NCBI GenBank assembly: GCA_963715745.1
Contig: OY970271.1
Coordinates: forward strand, 3,224,001-3,288,000
Direction of reading: 5' to 3'
Length of the DNA stretch: 64,000 nucleotides
Source of the DNA: CAWGJF01 sp963715745
Lineage (GTDB): Bacteria > Bacteroidota > Ignavibacteria > Ignavibacteriales > Ignavibacteriaceae
The notes under the pieces were generated by a model that saw only the letters and a list, made by a program, of their open reading frames with translations, was not told the origin of the DNA and searched no databases. Shown here piece by piece: positions 56,975-64,000 of the stretch. Every line of letters starts with the position of its first letter. Position 1 is the first letter of the stretch. A program made the translations under genes and the position numbers.

Positions 56975-58210
56975 CTATCCCTTTATAGTGTATTTTGCTT
57001 TTATGCTGAATTTGTTGTCCGGCAGACTGATTACAGGAAAGTTTAAAACTATAACCCTGTAAATAAGAACCAGTAAAGCAACAAATCCCACAGTCACAGA
57101 TATTTCCCCGATTGAAGGAAAATACGATCCGTATGAATAAGGTGGTGTATATGCAACAACAAAATTATTAATCCTGTTAAGCAGAACACCGAATATTACA
57201 AGTGAAGAAGCTGTAAAAAGTAATCCCGGGGACTTTAAAACTTTTTTTGATAAAAACATTCTTAATGGAATTATTACCCCAACAACAACCTCGATTGTAA
57301 ACATCACACTGGCTGTATTGATTGTTGTCAGGTAAACAAAAGTTTCCCGGATCATCATATCGCCAATCTTAAAAGCCAGATAAATTCCCAGCAAAGGGGC
57401 AATTGTATAACCTAATGGTGTCAGAACTTCCATTTCCCTTTTTAAGCCAAATGATTTCGATGCCAACATGGATTCAAAAATTACCATTGGAAATCCTACA
57501 GCAATTGCTGAAAGTAAAAATAAAAGCGGAAGGACCGGAGTTTGCCAGAGCGGATGCATTTTTGGTCCGGCAATTACCATTAATGTCCCAAGTGAAGACT
57601 GGTGAAGCGTTGAAAGCACTACACCAAGAATAATAAAAATAAATATGGTCTTATTCAGAGCTTTGTCTAAAACTCTTAAAGTTTTATCAATTGGTTTATT
57701 AAGAAATGATAAAAATCCTTTTAAGTTTACCCTGCCGATAAATCTTTCTGTTACAATAGGAAGAAATTCTATGTAAAGAACCGTTACGTACATCATTACG
57801 CAAATACCGACTTCAAACAAAGCTGAATTTCCATTCCACATAAAAATTGGGTGCCAGATATAATACCATCTTCCTAAATCGACAAAAACTCCAAACGCAA
57901 CAAAAGTATATCCAAGCATTGCGGTTAAAAGCGCTGGTCTGACAATAGAATGATATTGATCACGGTGCATAATGTGACCAAGTGCGGCAGAAGTAAAACC
58001 ACCGGCAGCAAGGGCAACTCCGGCAGCAACATCAATTCCTATCCAGATTCCCCAGGGATACTGGTTATTCAGGTTTGTAACTGATCCGATACCAAATAAA
58101 AATCTCGCAGCAAGAAATCCCAAACCATTAAGTGCAATAATACATAAAACAATTACACCGGGCGTGAAAAACTTTTTTTTGATTGGAACAGGTTTTAAAT
58201 ATTCTGACAT
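56975..58210 (-). CDS. NrfD/HybB-type quinol-reactive membrane subunit
   Basis: 411 residues with about ten membrane helices. Signatures: NNQYPWGIWIGIDVAAGVALAAGG near the N-terminus and HPLWQTPVLPLLFLLSAIAVG in the middle, both typical of HybB/NrfD-family proteins that exchange electrons with menaquinone and carry no cofactor. It is followed by the 13-heme cytochrome and preceded by the Fe-S protein (1-bp gap), an order like Geobacter Cbc-type complexes. Direction of electron flow is inferred to be quinol to cytochrome. Confidence 0.9.
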   Translation of the reverse strand: MSEYLKPVPIKKKFFTPGVIVLCIIALNGLGFLAARFLFGIGSVTNLNNQYPWGIWIGIDVAAGVALAAGGFTSAALGHIMHRDQYHSIVRPALLTAMLGYTFVAFGVFVDLGRWYYIWHPIFMWNGNSALFEVGICVMMYVTVLYIEFLPIVTERFIGRVNLKGFLSFLNKPIDKTLRVLDKALNKTIFIFIILGVVLSTLHQSSLGTLMVIAGPKMHPLWQTPVLPLLFLLSAIAVGFPMVIFESMLASKSFGLKREMEVLTPLGYTIAPLLGIYLAFKIGDMMIRETFVYLTTINTASVMFTIEVVVGVIIPLRMFLSKKVLKSPGLLFTASSLVIFGVLLNRINNFVVAYTPPYSYGSYFPSIGEISVTVGFVALLVLIYRVIVLNFPVISLPDNKFSIKAKYTIKG

Positions 58211-58211
58211 C

Positions 58212-59120
58212 TTATTCCTCCTCCTCCTTATTTGCTTTTTTCTTATTGCTTAGCCACATAATCCCACCAAGCAAAGCATATAAAGATGCAGGTGGAACGA
58301 AATATGCAAATATTCCATGCTGAATTGATTCAGAAACACCGGGTGCTGTATTGCTGTCTAAATTTGGAAGTGCTTTTGATTTTGCCAAATCTTGTCCGGC
58401 AAGATAAAGCCAGGCTGTGCCGCCAACTTCATTTTCACCATAAATGTGTTCTATGTACCTGTCCGGATATTTTTTAATTTTTTCTCTTGCAATTTTGATT
58501 AGCTCATTTCTTGATCCATATGTTAAAGCTTCAACAGGACAAATATTCACACAGGCTGGCAGCAGACCTTCTTTAGTACGCTCAAAACAAAAATCACATT
58601 TTCTTATATGGGGATTCAAGGCTTTATCATATTCAAACGAAGGAATCTGGAATGGACAGGCAACCATACAATAACGGCATCCAATACATTTATCTGTATC
58701 CCAAACAATTGACCCGTTTTCGACTTTAGAAAACGCTCCCACAATACATGCAGAAACACAAGCTGGGTGATCACAATGCATGCATTGAATTTTCACATTA
58801 ATTGGAGAGTTAATCTTTTTTGTACTTTCATATTCATTCACTACAGTTAATGCAGTTGGAACAGGCCTTCGCAATTCTTTGAAAACAGATTTATCATCGT
58901 AGTCGGATAAATCTCCGGCGGGTAAATCGTGAGCAGTTTTGCATGCCCATTCACAATTTCTGCAGCCGATACATACGGTTGTATCTACAAGAACACCCAT
59001 CCTGTCTTCGGATAAAATATTTTCCGGCGCTGCTTTTGCTGATTTTGTTGGAATTCCCGCAACTGTTGCAGTTAGTAAACCTGCGGTTTTAATGAAGTTT
59101 CTACGACTTTGTTTTTCCAT
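58212..59120 (-). CDS. HybA-like periplasmic four-cluster ferredoxin subunit
   Basis: 302 residues. Twin-arginine signal (SRRNFIKTAGLLTA) and a C-terminal membrane anchor (about 272-292). Four [4Fe-4S] sites from CIGCRNCEWACK, CDHPACVSAC, CIGCRYCMVACPF and CDFCFER...CVNICP. HybA/DmsB/NrfC family members wire an NrfD-type protein to a redox partner. First gene of the operon, with an AGGGGAAAT ribosome site. No catalytic molybdenum or hydrogenase subunit lies nearby, so the partner is most likely the 13-heme cytochrome. Confidence 0.92.
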   Translation of the reverse strand: MEKQSRRNFIKTAGLLTATVAGIPTKSAKAAPENILSEDRMGVLVDTTVCIGCRNCEWACKTAHDLPAGDLSDYDDKSVFKELRRPVPTALTVVNEYESTKKINSPINVKIQCMHCDHPACVSACIVGAFSKVENGSIVWDTDKCIGCRYCMVACPFQIPSFEYDKALNPHIRKCDFCFERTKEGLLPACVNICPVEALTYGSRNELIKIAREKIKKYPDRYIEHIYGENEVGGTAWLYLAGQDLAKSKALPNLDSNTAPGVSESIQHGIFAYFVPPASLYALLGGIMWLSNKKKANKEEEE

Positions 59121-59327
59121 ATTTCCCCTGAAAAGCCTTGATTTTACAAGATTATATTAGCTTTTATACAAAATACACGCCAATGAAAATCGTTGCAATT
59201 AACAACAGTTCTTATTAGATATTTTCATATCGAATAAATTTAAAAATTGAATTCTTGTAAATGGGAAATACTTGCCAAATCGCAAAGATTTGAGAGGGAA
59301 AAATTGATATATCCTTAATAAAATAAT

Positions 59328-59354
59328 GCCCGCTGAGCAACAACGGGCATTAGC
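59328..59354 (-). terminator. Rho-independent terminator at the end of the structured RNA
   Basis: Stem of 8 bp with an 11-base loop, followed on the minus strand by ATTTTATT. Transcription entering from the RNA element should stop here, before the HybA-like gene at 59120. Confidence 0.65.
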
Positions 59355-59515
59355 ATTCGCCATTCTCCAGGCGTTGGTAACTCCCAGTCATACAACCACA
59401 GGGCTGTGGCTTCGACCTTTTTACGTCCTTATTTCCACCCAAGGAACAAGACAGAGAGAACAAATCTTAAATTTGGGGCTATAATTGCAACCTCCCAAGG
59501 GTCTCCCGTTTAAAT
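59328..59515 (-). ncRNA. Structured RNA element resembling HEARO/IscB-type omega RNA, no nuclease gene
   Basis: On the minus strand the element ends in a perfect 8-bp hairpin (AATGCCCG/CGGGCATT) plus T-rich tail at 59328-59354. Before it come a CGCC/GGCG hairpin with loop TGGAGAAT, a GCCACAG/CTGTGG hairpin and the string CGTAAAAAGGTCGAAGCC. The TGGAGAAT loop and the CGTAA...GGTCGAA stretch resemble my memory of IscB-associated omega RNA scaffolds. No IscB ORF is present on either side. Position, 200-400 bp upstream of the HybA-like operon, also allows a leader/attenuator role. Confidence 0.5.
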
Positions 59516-59573
59516 TTTCAAAAAACCTGTTTGATTGTTTTTCTTCAACATAATAAAGATTATCCAAATCATC

Positions 59574-59633
59574 ATTAGTACATGTACTAATAAAATTTCC
59601 GAATTTGGAAAAAATAGTTAGTACATGTACTAA
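59574..59633. promoter_or_regulatory. Paired palindromic operators TTAGTACATGTACTAA (locus 1)
   Basis: Perfect 16-bp palindromes at 59575-59590 (18 bp with flanks) and 59618-59633, 43 bp centre to centre. They lie upstream of the histidine kinase gene (plus) and of the structured RNA and HybA-like operon (minus). An identical pair occurs at 62777-62835. Likely binding sites of a dimeric regulator. Confidence 0.75.
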
Positions 59634-59800
59634 ACCAGAAACTTGCTTATTACCTTTTTTATGTGTTATTATCACGAAGTAAATATTCGTAAAAGTTTGA
59701 ATAATTGATTTATTTGAAGATTATTTACCGGGTAACAATTAATTTTGATTAGTTGACATGGCTTTTCAGGTTTTATTAATTTTTTTCGGGATTTAAAGTT

Positions 59801-61012
59801 TTGCACGAATTTGGTATTGACAAGTACTTTGAGTTTTTCTTCAGTATTTATAATCCTGTATTTCTTTCTCTAATTTTCTTTATGCTACTATTTTTGGTTG
59901 CATTTGTTTCCTACCGGTACATATATAATCCACTTCTCGTAAAACACAGCGAAGAAAAGGAAAACCTTGAGCTTAAAAATGCCAGACTATTAACCTTGTT
60001 TTCTGAGATGGATCCAAATCCTATAATCAAGCTTAATCCCAACGGTGATATTGTCGAAATTAATAAATCAGCTAAAGAAACTTTTAAAATTGATGCTGGT
60101 TCAAAAAGTAATATCAACTCCCTTATTGAATTTTTTGAGATTGATTTAAAAACATTAATTAACAAAAATAACTCCACTGTTTTTACCAGGGTTATTAATA
60201 AAAAATTTTATGAAATTAATGTTCACGGAATTTCTTTACTTGATATGGCTCAATTATATTTTTATGACAGAACCGAAAGTAAAAAACACGAAGAGCAAAT
60301 GCACACATATCAGAACTTGCTAAAGCAATCATCAGCTCAGCTTACTACAGTTTTAGAAGAAGAAAGAACCAAGCTGGCAGGTCTGCTGCATGATTCTATA
60401 GGCCAAAACCTTTTATTAATCAGATTGAGTCTGCAAAACCTGAAAAAGCATAATTCAAATGGGAAATCATCTGAAGAATTTAATACTACTTTTTCCTTGC
60501 TTGACGAAACAGTAACAGAAATAAAAGAAATTGCGAAGAGAATCAGGCCGCTAAGCCTTGATGAGCTTGGCTTAAATACTGTAATTACTTCCATATGCAA
60601 AAAAGTGTCAAAGGAAAGTGGAATTATAACACACATTCATTTACCGGATGAGAATATAAAAATTCCAAAAGATATGGAAGTATGTATTTACAGAATTACG
60701 CAGGAATCACTCAACAACATTATGAAACATTCTAAAGCTAAAAACTTTATCGTGAATCTGAACATTGAACCGGATTCAATTTCTCTGATTATTTCTGATG
60801 ATGGAATCGGATTTAAACCAACAATTTTATTTAATGATAAATATATTTCGGAGGGAATGGGGATTTTAAATATGCAGGAAAATGTCGAAAGACTAGGTGG
60901 AACGTTTCATATAGAATCGAAAATAGATAAAGGTTGCACACTCGTAATTAATTTTCCATATGGACAAAATATAGATGAAAAAAGAATTAACTATAAAAGT
61001 GCTGGTCGCTGA
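59801..61012 (+). CDS. Sensor histidine kinase, HisKA_3 (NarX/DesK type)
   Basis: 403 residues from a TTG start at 59801. Membrane helix about 18-40, PAS domain about 60-160 (PNPIIKLNPNGDIVEINKSA), dimerisation domain with phospho-His197 in LAGLLHDSIGQNLL, and ATPase about 285-390 (QESLNNIMKHSKA, SDDGIGFKP, GMGILNMQENVERLGG). It has almost no periplasmic part, so it probably senses inside the cell or through a partner. Its end overlaps the response-regulator gene by 38 bp. Confidence 0.9.
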   Translation: MHEFGIDKYFEFFFSIYNPVFLSLIFFMLLFLVAFVSYRYIYNPLLVKHSEEKENLELKNARLLTLFSEMDPNPIIKLNPNGDIVEINKSAKETFKIDAGSKSNINSLIEFFEIDLKTLINKNNSTVFTRVINKKFYEINVHGISLLDMAQLYFYDRTESKKHEEQMHTYQNLLKQSSAQLTTVLEEERTKLAGLLHDSIGQNLLLIRLSLQNLKKHNSNGKSSEEFNTTFSLLDETVTEIKEIAKRIRPLSLDELGLNTVITSICKKVSKESGIITHIHLPDENIKIPKDMEVCIYRITQESLNNIMKHSKAKNFIVNLNIEPDSISLIISDDGIGFKPTILFNDKYISEGMGILNMQENVERLGGTFHIESKIDKGCTLVINFPYGQNIDEKRINYKSAGR

Positions 61013-61655
61013 TGACCATAAACTATTTAGATCCGGGATAATCAGGCTACTGCAGGATCATCCCAATATTTATATTCTTGGAGAAGCTGAAAACGGTCTG
61101 GAATTGCTTAATAAATATTTTGAGGTTAATCCGGATATTGTTCTTGCTGATATAGCAATGCCGCAAATGTCAGGACTTGAAGCAGTGTCAAAAATAAAAG
61201 AAAAAGATCCTGACGTAAAAGCATTGTTTTTATCAATGTATGATACTGATGAATATATCTACAAAGTTTTAAAATCAGGCGGTCTGGGATTGATAAACAA
61301 GAATATAATGGAAGGAGAATTGATTTATGCTCTTGAAAAAGTATATGATGGAGGGAAATACTTTCGCGGAAAATGGGATGAACAAAAGCTTGAGCAGCTT
61401 CTTAAAGAATATGATTCTGAGGGTAGCCTGGGAAAAAAAACATATCAACTTGAGGAGATAACACATATTGAAGAACAAATTTTAAGGTGTATAAACCAGG
61501 GTTTAAATAGTAAGGAAATAGCAGATAAGTTAAAAACAAGTAAAAAAAGTGTAGATTATTACAGGTCTGGTATTATGAAAAAGTTTTCACTTAAAACCCG
61601 TTCTGATCTTGTTCGATTCGCATTTCTATATTTTAATAAGGAAAAAGATTTATAA
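60975..61655 (+). CDS. NarL/LuxR-family response regulator
   Basis: 226 residues. Receiver about 8-125 with Asp59 (VLADIAMPQMSG) and a LuxR helix-turn-helix about 160-220 (QILRCINQGLNSKEIADKLK, KSVDYYRSGIMKKF). It overlaps the kinase gene by 38 bp, so they form a cognate pair. It is a candidate for binding the TTAGTACATGTACTAA palindromes that bracket this locus; that is inference from position. Confidence 0.92.
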   Translation: MKKELTIKVLVADDHKLFRSGIIRLLQDHPNIYILGEAENGLELLNKYFEVNPDIVLADIAMPQMSGLEAVSKIKEKDPDVKALFLSMYDTDEYIYKVLKSGGLGLINKNIMEGELIYALEKVYDGGKYFRGKWDEQKLEQLLKEYDSEGSLGKKTYQLEEITHIEEQILRCINQGLNSKEIADKLKTSKKSVDYYRSGIMKKFSLKTRSDLVRFAFLYFNKEKDL

Positions 61656-61758
61656 TTACACAAGTAATATTTACAAGACTAATAAGTTTTTAAAATCCAT
61701 TATTGGAACAACTCGGGTTTTTATATACATTTATTTTTAAGATTAAAAGGAGGAAGCT

Positions 61759-62136
61759 ATGTCAACTTACGGGGAAATTTATTCAACTCAGGCTGCAAAC
61801 CAGAATTTTGGACCAGTTCAAAACTCAATTCAATTGCCAGTTTCTGAAGTAAAACCTTTATTTGGAATTACCGGAACATCAATAATGTTTAAGATTATTA
61901 ACAACCAGGTAGTTATACTTGACAGTAATAGAAATGTTATTTATCCGTCATCTTATAGTGTAGATGCAGACGTGGTTTTTACTTTATATACAACCAGTAT
62001 TCTAAAAAATTTACTTGACCAGGGAAGCGGACAAAATATTGAAGTTCAGGAAAGAACTTCTGTGCTTTCTGTTGGTTATGGTGATAAAGTATTGGAAACT
62101 GGGGCCTTGTGCCCCCCAAATTGTAGTTCTACTTAA
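61759..62136 (+). CDS. Hypothetical protein of 125 residues
   Basis: I do not recognise it. It begins MSTYGEIYSTQAANQNFGPV, has no signal peptide or membrane helix, a beta-rich middle (SIMFKIINNQVVILDSNRN) and ends GALCPPNCSST, with two cysteines near the C-terminus. The ribosome site AAGGAGGAAGC is the strongest in this part of the window, which suggests abundant translation. It follows the NarL-type regulator by about 100 bp and precedes a membrane protein by 18 bp. Confidence 0.65.
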   Translation: MSTYGEIYSTQAANQNFGPVQNSIQLPVSEVKPLFGITGTSIMFKIINNQVVILDSNRNVIYPSSYSVDADVVFTLYTTSILKNLLDQGSGQNIEVQERTSVLSVGYGDKVLETGALCPPNCSST

Positions 62137-62154
62137 TCAAAGAAAAACATTATA

Positions 62155-62745
62155 ATGGCTGTTGCCCAAATTATTTCCTATTTATCAATATTCTTCTGGT
62201 TGCTTCCACCAATTAGGCAATACAAAGAAAGGTTTTTTATATATTTCTTAATTACAGCCTTGATGGATCCAATGCAATTGATAGCCGTTCATTTTTTTCA
62301 TACACATAACTACTATGTCCATCCAATAGCGTCAGTATTTTTGTTATACTCTATTAATTTATCATCAGACAATTTAAAAAAATACTGGTACTTTCATATG
62401 TTGTTTGTCGCTGCTTTTATACTAGGACTATTTTTATTACAAAATCATATTCAGCTAATTTTATTTTTGCATTTTTTAATTTTAATCAAGTTTTTAAAAA
62501 TAGCTTTTGTATCATTGCACAAATTCAACATCATTAATGTCTTTCTTTTTATGCTTGTTTTTTATGAATTAAGTGTAGTGATAAATCAATTAGTATTTCT
62601 TAGCAACTATGAAATAAAAGTTATATTCTTTTATACAACCCTATTTTTCCAGATCTTGATTGCTATATTTTTCACTATTTTCAAAGAAGATAACCCTTCC
62701 CTTAAAATTACGCTAAAATCAACACCCCAATCTTCCTCACATTAA
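62155..62745 (+). CDS. Polytopic membrane protein of unknown function
   Basis: 196 residues, six or seven membrane helices (about 5-20, 28-48, 55-70, 78-97, 99-117, 123-145, 151-172), short Ser/Lys-rich tail. No motif I know. Proteins of this size and topology often sit next to soluble or single-helix histidine kinases, so it may be the membrane sensor for the 59801 kinase (inference from position). Confidence 0.65.
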   Translation: MAVAQIISYLSIFFWLLPPIRQYKERFFIYFLITALMDPMQLIAVHFFHTHNYYVHPIASVFLLYSINLSSDNLKKYWYFHMLFVAAFILGLFLLQNHIQLILFLHFLILIKFLKIAFVSLHKFNIINVFLFMLVFYELSVVINQLVFLSNYEIKVIFFYTTLFFQILIAIFFTIFKEDNPSLKITLKSTPQSSSH

Positions 62746-62776
62746 TTGTCCATTTTTGAAGCATTTTCAAACTTTT

Positions 62777-62835
62777 TTAGTACATGTACTAAAGATTTTC
62801 TGCTTCAGACAAAATTTTATTAGTACATGTACTAA
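62777..62835. promoter_or_regulatory. Paired palindromic operators TTAGTACATGTACTAA (locus 2)
   Basis: Identical perfect 16-bp palindromes at 62777-62792 and 62820-62835, again exactly 43 bp centre to centre, about 90 bp before the DUF3892 gene. The second is followed directly by ATGATG, as at locus 1 read on the opposite strand. Confidence 0.75.
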
Positions 62836-62923
62836 TGATGGTTTCACTAAAAATATTTAGAATAGTACCAATGATTTTATCAGTTAAATAAATCAAATTT
62901 TTTAAAAAGCTAAGAGGGAAAAA

Positions 62924-63238
62924 GTGGTAATGGAAAAATGGGCAGATTATCTGATTTCAGCCGTGAGGCATAGAGTAGATTCAGGTAAAAGAATTGCATC
63001 CCATTTTAAAATTCATTCTGATAATGGGAGTTACATAGGGGAAAGCACTACCTGGACAAAAGAAGAAGTTCTAAAAGCAATTTCCAGTGGAAATACTTTT
63101 ATGACTATCTACAGGGAAAGAAACGGGAACTGGCGTCGTGGAATGTTCGTATCGCTTGCAAAAGTTGAGGAATTATTTATACGGACTGATTCCCAAAGAC
63201 TAGCTGCCGACAGCTTAGTAGAGCTGCCTGACTTCTAG
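62924..63238 (+). CDS. DUF3892-domain protein
   Basis: 104 residues (GTG 62924, or ATG 62930 two codons later; AGAGGG precedes both). The chain ADYLISAVRHRVDSGKRIA, then TTWTKEEVLKAISSGNTFMT and NWRRGMFVSL, matches DUF3892, a small domain of unknown function found in many bacteria. No signal peptide. It lies downstream of the second palindrome pair and 49 bp before a SNase-like gene. Confidence 0.75.
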   Translation: MVMEKWADYLISAVRHRVDSGKRIASHFKIHSDNGSYIGESTTWTKEEVLKAISSGNTFMTIYRERNGNWRRGMFVSLAKVEELFIRTDSQRLAADSLVELPDF

Positions 63239-63287
63239 TTAGTATTTTGAAATAATTTATTCAAAATTAAAATAACAGGCTTAAACT

Positions 63288-63617
63288 ATGTATGCTGAGG
63301 TAATTAATGAACCGTATAATATGATCGGTCAAATCAATAATGTTTGCGACCTGATTCACGGCTTTGCGGTCAGGATTGTTGATGAAAACACATTTCAGAT
63401 GAGAGTAACCTGGTCGTCACCAAAAAACCAATATCTATATCAAAGTCAGGAAACAATTTGTATTTCCAATATAGATGCACCTGAACTTTACCATCCCAGT
63501 GAAACAAGAGACAGGGAAGATATGGAATGGAAATTCAGAGGTAAAATTGTTAAATGCAATGTAAAGAATCGTGATCCAAAGGGCAGATTGGTTTGTACGA
63601 TAGTTGGTGCATTTTAA
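63288..63617 (+). CDS. Short SNase-like (OB-fold) protein
   Basis: 109 residues. VDENTFQMRV, SNIDAPELYHP and NRDPKGRLVCTIVG line up with the staphylococcal nuclease motifs VDGDT, (I)DTPE and DKYGR. The metal/catalytic Asp and Glu of IDAPE and the later Arg are present; the first catalytic Arg appears replaced and the C-terminal helices are absent. No signal peptide. It may bind nucleic acid without cutting it. Similarity is by eye and modest. Confidence 0.55.
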   Translation: MYAEVINEPYNMIGQINNVCDLIHGFAVRIVDENTFQMRVTWSSPKNQYLYQSQETICISNIDAPELYHPSETRDREDMEWKFRGKIVKCNVKNRDPKGRLVCTIVGAF

Positions 63618-63768
63618 AAATATTTATCTTTTCGATTACAAATTTTACTTAAGGTAAAAGTATTTTTTACTTTTAAAATTTTTTAAGTTGATTATTTATT
63701 CAGATTTTAGATGCTTAGTGAAGAATAATTTTTGATATTTATTTTACAAGACTAAAGACTGAATTAAT

Positions 63769-64000
63769 ATGAAGCTTTGCTTAATCTCTCTAAACGTACA
63801 AAAGTTACAATGGGCAAATTTTCTTTTGTTTACAATACTTCTTTTACTTGTAACTTCCTGCAACTCCGTAGAACCACCAAGCGGGTTAGAAATAAACCTA
63901 AAGCTTGAAGATGTTTCCTGTATAGAAGCCTGGATTAAATTAAGCACCACTAACCTCCAACTTCCAGCTACCATAATATTAAAACAGAATGAACAAACTA
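63769..64000 (+). CDS. Lipoprotein, 3' end outside the window
   Basis: The ATG at 63769 opens 77 codons to the edge without a stop. The N-terminus has a hydrophobic stretch and lipobox (LLLLVTSCNSVE, Cys31). The mature part (LEDVSCIEAWIKLSTTNLQL) resembles the fibronectin-III-like start of surface lipoproteins common in Ignavibacteria. Function not visible in the part present. Confidence 0.7.
   Translation, partial: MKLCLISLNVQKLQWANFLLFTILLLLVTSCNSVEPPSGLEINLKLEDVSCIEAWIKLSTTNLQLPATIILKQNEQT

Noticed and set aside
59340..59450. GEMM (c-di-GMP/cGAMP) riboswitch before the HybA-like operon
   Set aside because: A 3' stretch looks similar (GGGAGTTACC), but the GGCAAACC segment and GNRA-capped stem are absent. 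The omega-RNA-like reading fits better; a covariance search would decide.
59421..59675. 84-codon minus-strand ORF
   Set aside because: It runs through the palindromes and the structured RNA element, and its protein resembles nothing; better explained by the RNA.

Overview
This AT-rich window (roughly one third G+C by eye) reads like a chromosome of the Ignavibacteria/Ignavibacteriales branch of the Bacteroidota-Chlorobi group. The clues are type IX secretion C-terminal sorting domains with the YPNPFNPST-like signature (1085-2008, 19337-20938), a Bacteroidota-style three-subunit succinate dehydrogenase/fumarate reductase, TonB-dependent B12 uptake and a very large investment in multiheme c-type cytochromes. 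I see no tRNA, rRNA, complete insertion sequence or CRISPR array.

Layout. 1-7355: a truncated conserved gene, a T9SS cargo protein, sdhCAB (minus strand), a b-type membrane cytochrome and a TPR protein. 7384-14088: a six-gene minus-strand surface polysaccharide/LPS export operon (TPR protein, TPR-GT9 glycosyltransferase, methyltransferase with an extra C-terminal domain, Wzm, Wzt, GT4). 14223-19270: an ECF sigma factor, a membrane anti-sigma/TPR protein and a TPR-CHAT protease in one operon. 21423-29729: a four-gene plus-strand cluster with a membrane-anchored Fe-S/flavin oxidoreductase, a 20-heme cytochrome, a 49-heme cytochrome built from roughly 209-codon repeats (interrupted by a one-base frameshift) and an outer-membrane beta-barrel. 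It looks like a trans-envelope electron conduit. 29794-31758: a decayed type I restriction-modification locus with an intact fic gene. 31799-34648: a cobalamin riboswitch, a BtuB-like receptor and a DUF6580 membrane protein. 34713-40269: HAD phosphatase, ATP-grasp ligase, C39-like peptidase, isochorismatase, TPR and Yip1 genes. 40554-46227: a TetR-controlled LolA-like/ABC exporter/outer-membrane protein operon. 46325-51858: small metabolic genes, dodecin, an aromatic amino-acid decarboxylase-type enzyme, and SCO and PCu(A)C copper chaperones.

51921-59120: a second respiratory operon with a HybA-like Fe-S protein, a NrfD/HybB-like quinol-reactive membrane protein and a 13-heme cytochrome. It is followed by its apparent signalling genes: a histidine kinase with c-heme motifs in its sensor domain and a zinc ribbon inserted in its ATPase domain, and two response regulators fused to GcvH-like domains that lack the lipoyl lysine. 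59328-59515 holds a structured RNA element resembling HEARO/IscB-type omega RNA, with no nuclease gene. 59574-63768: a second two-component system and small accessory genes, bracketed by two pairs of an identical 16-bp palindrome, each pair spaced 43 bp apart. The window ends inside a lipoprotein gene.

Three genes (the 49-heme cytochrome, tetR and the sigma factor) each look broken by a single base in a homopolymer run. That is either recent decay or residual sequence error, and should be checked in reads before biological meaning is attached.
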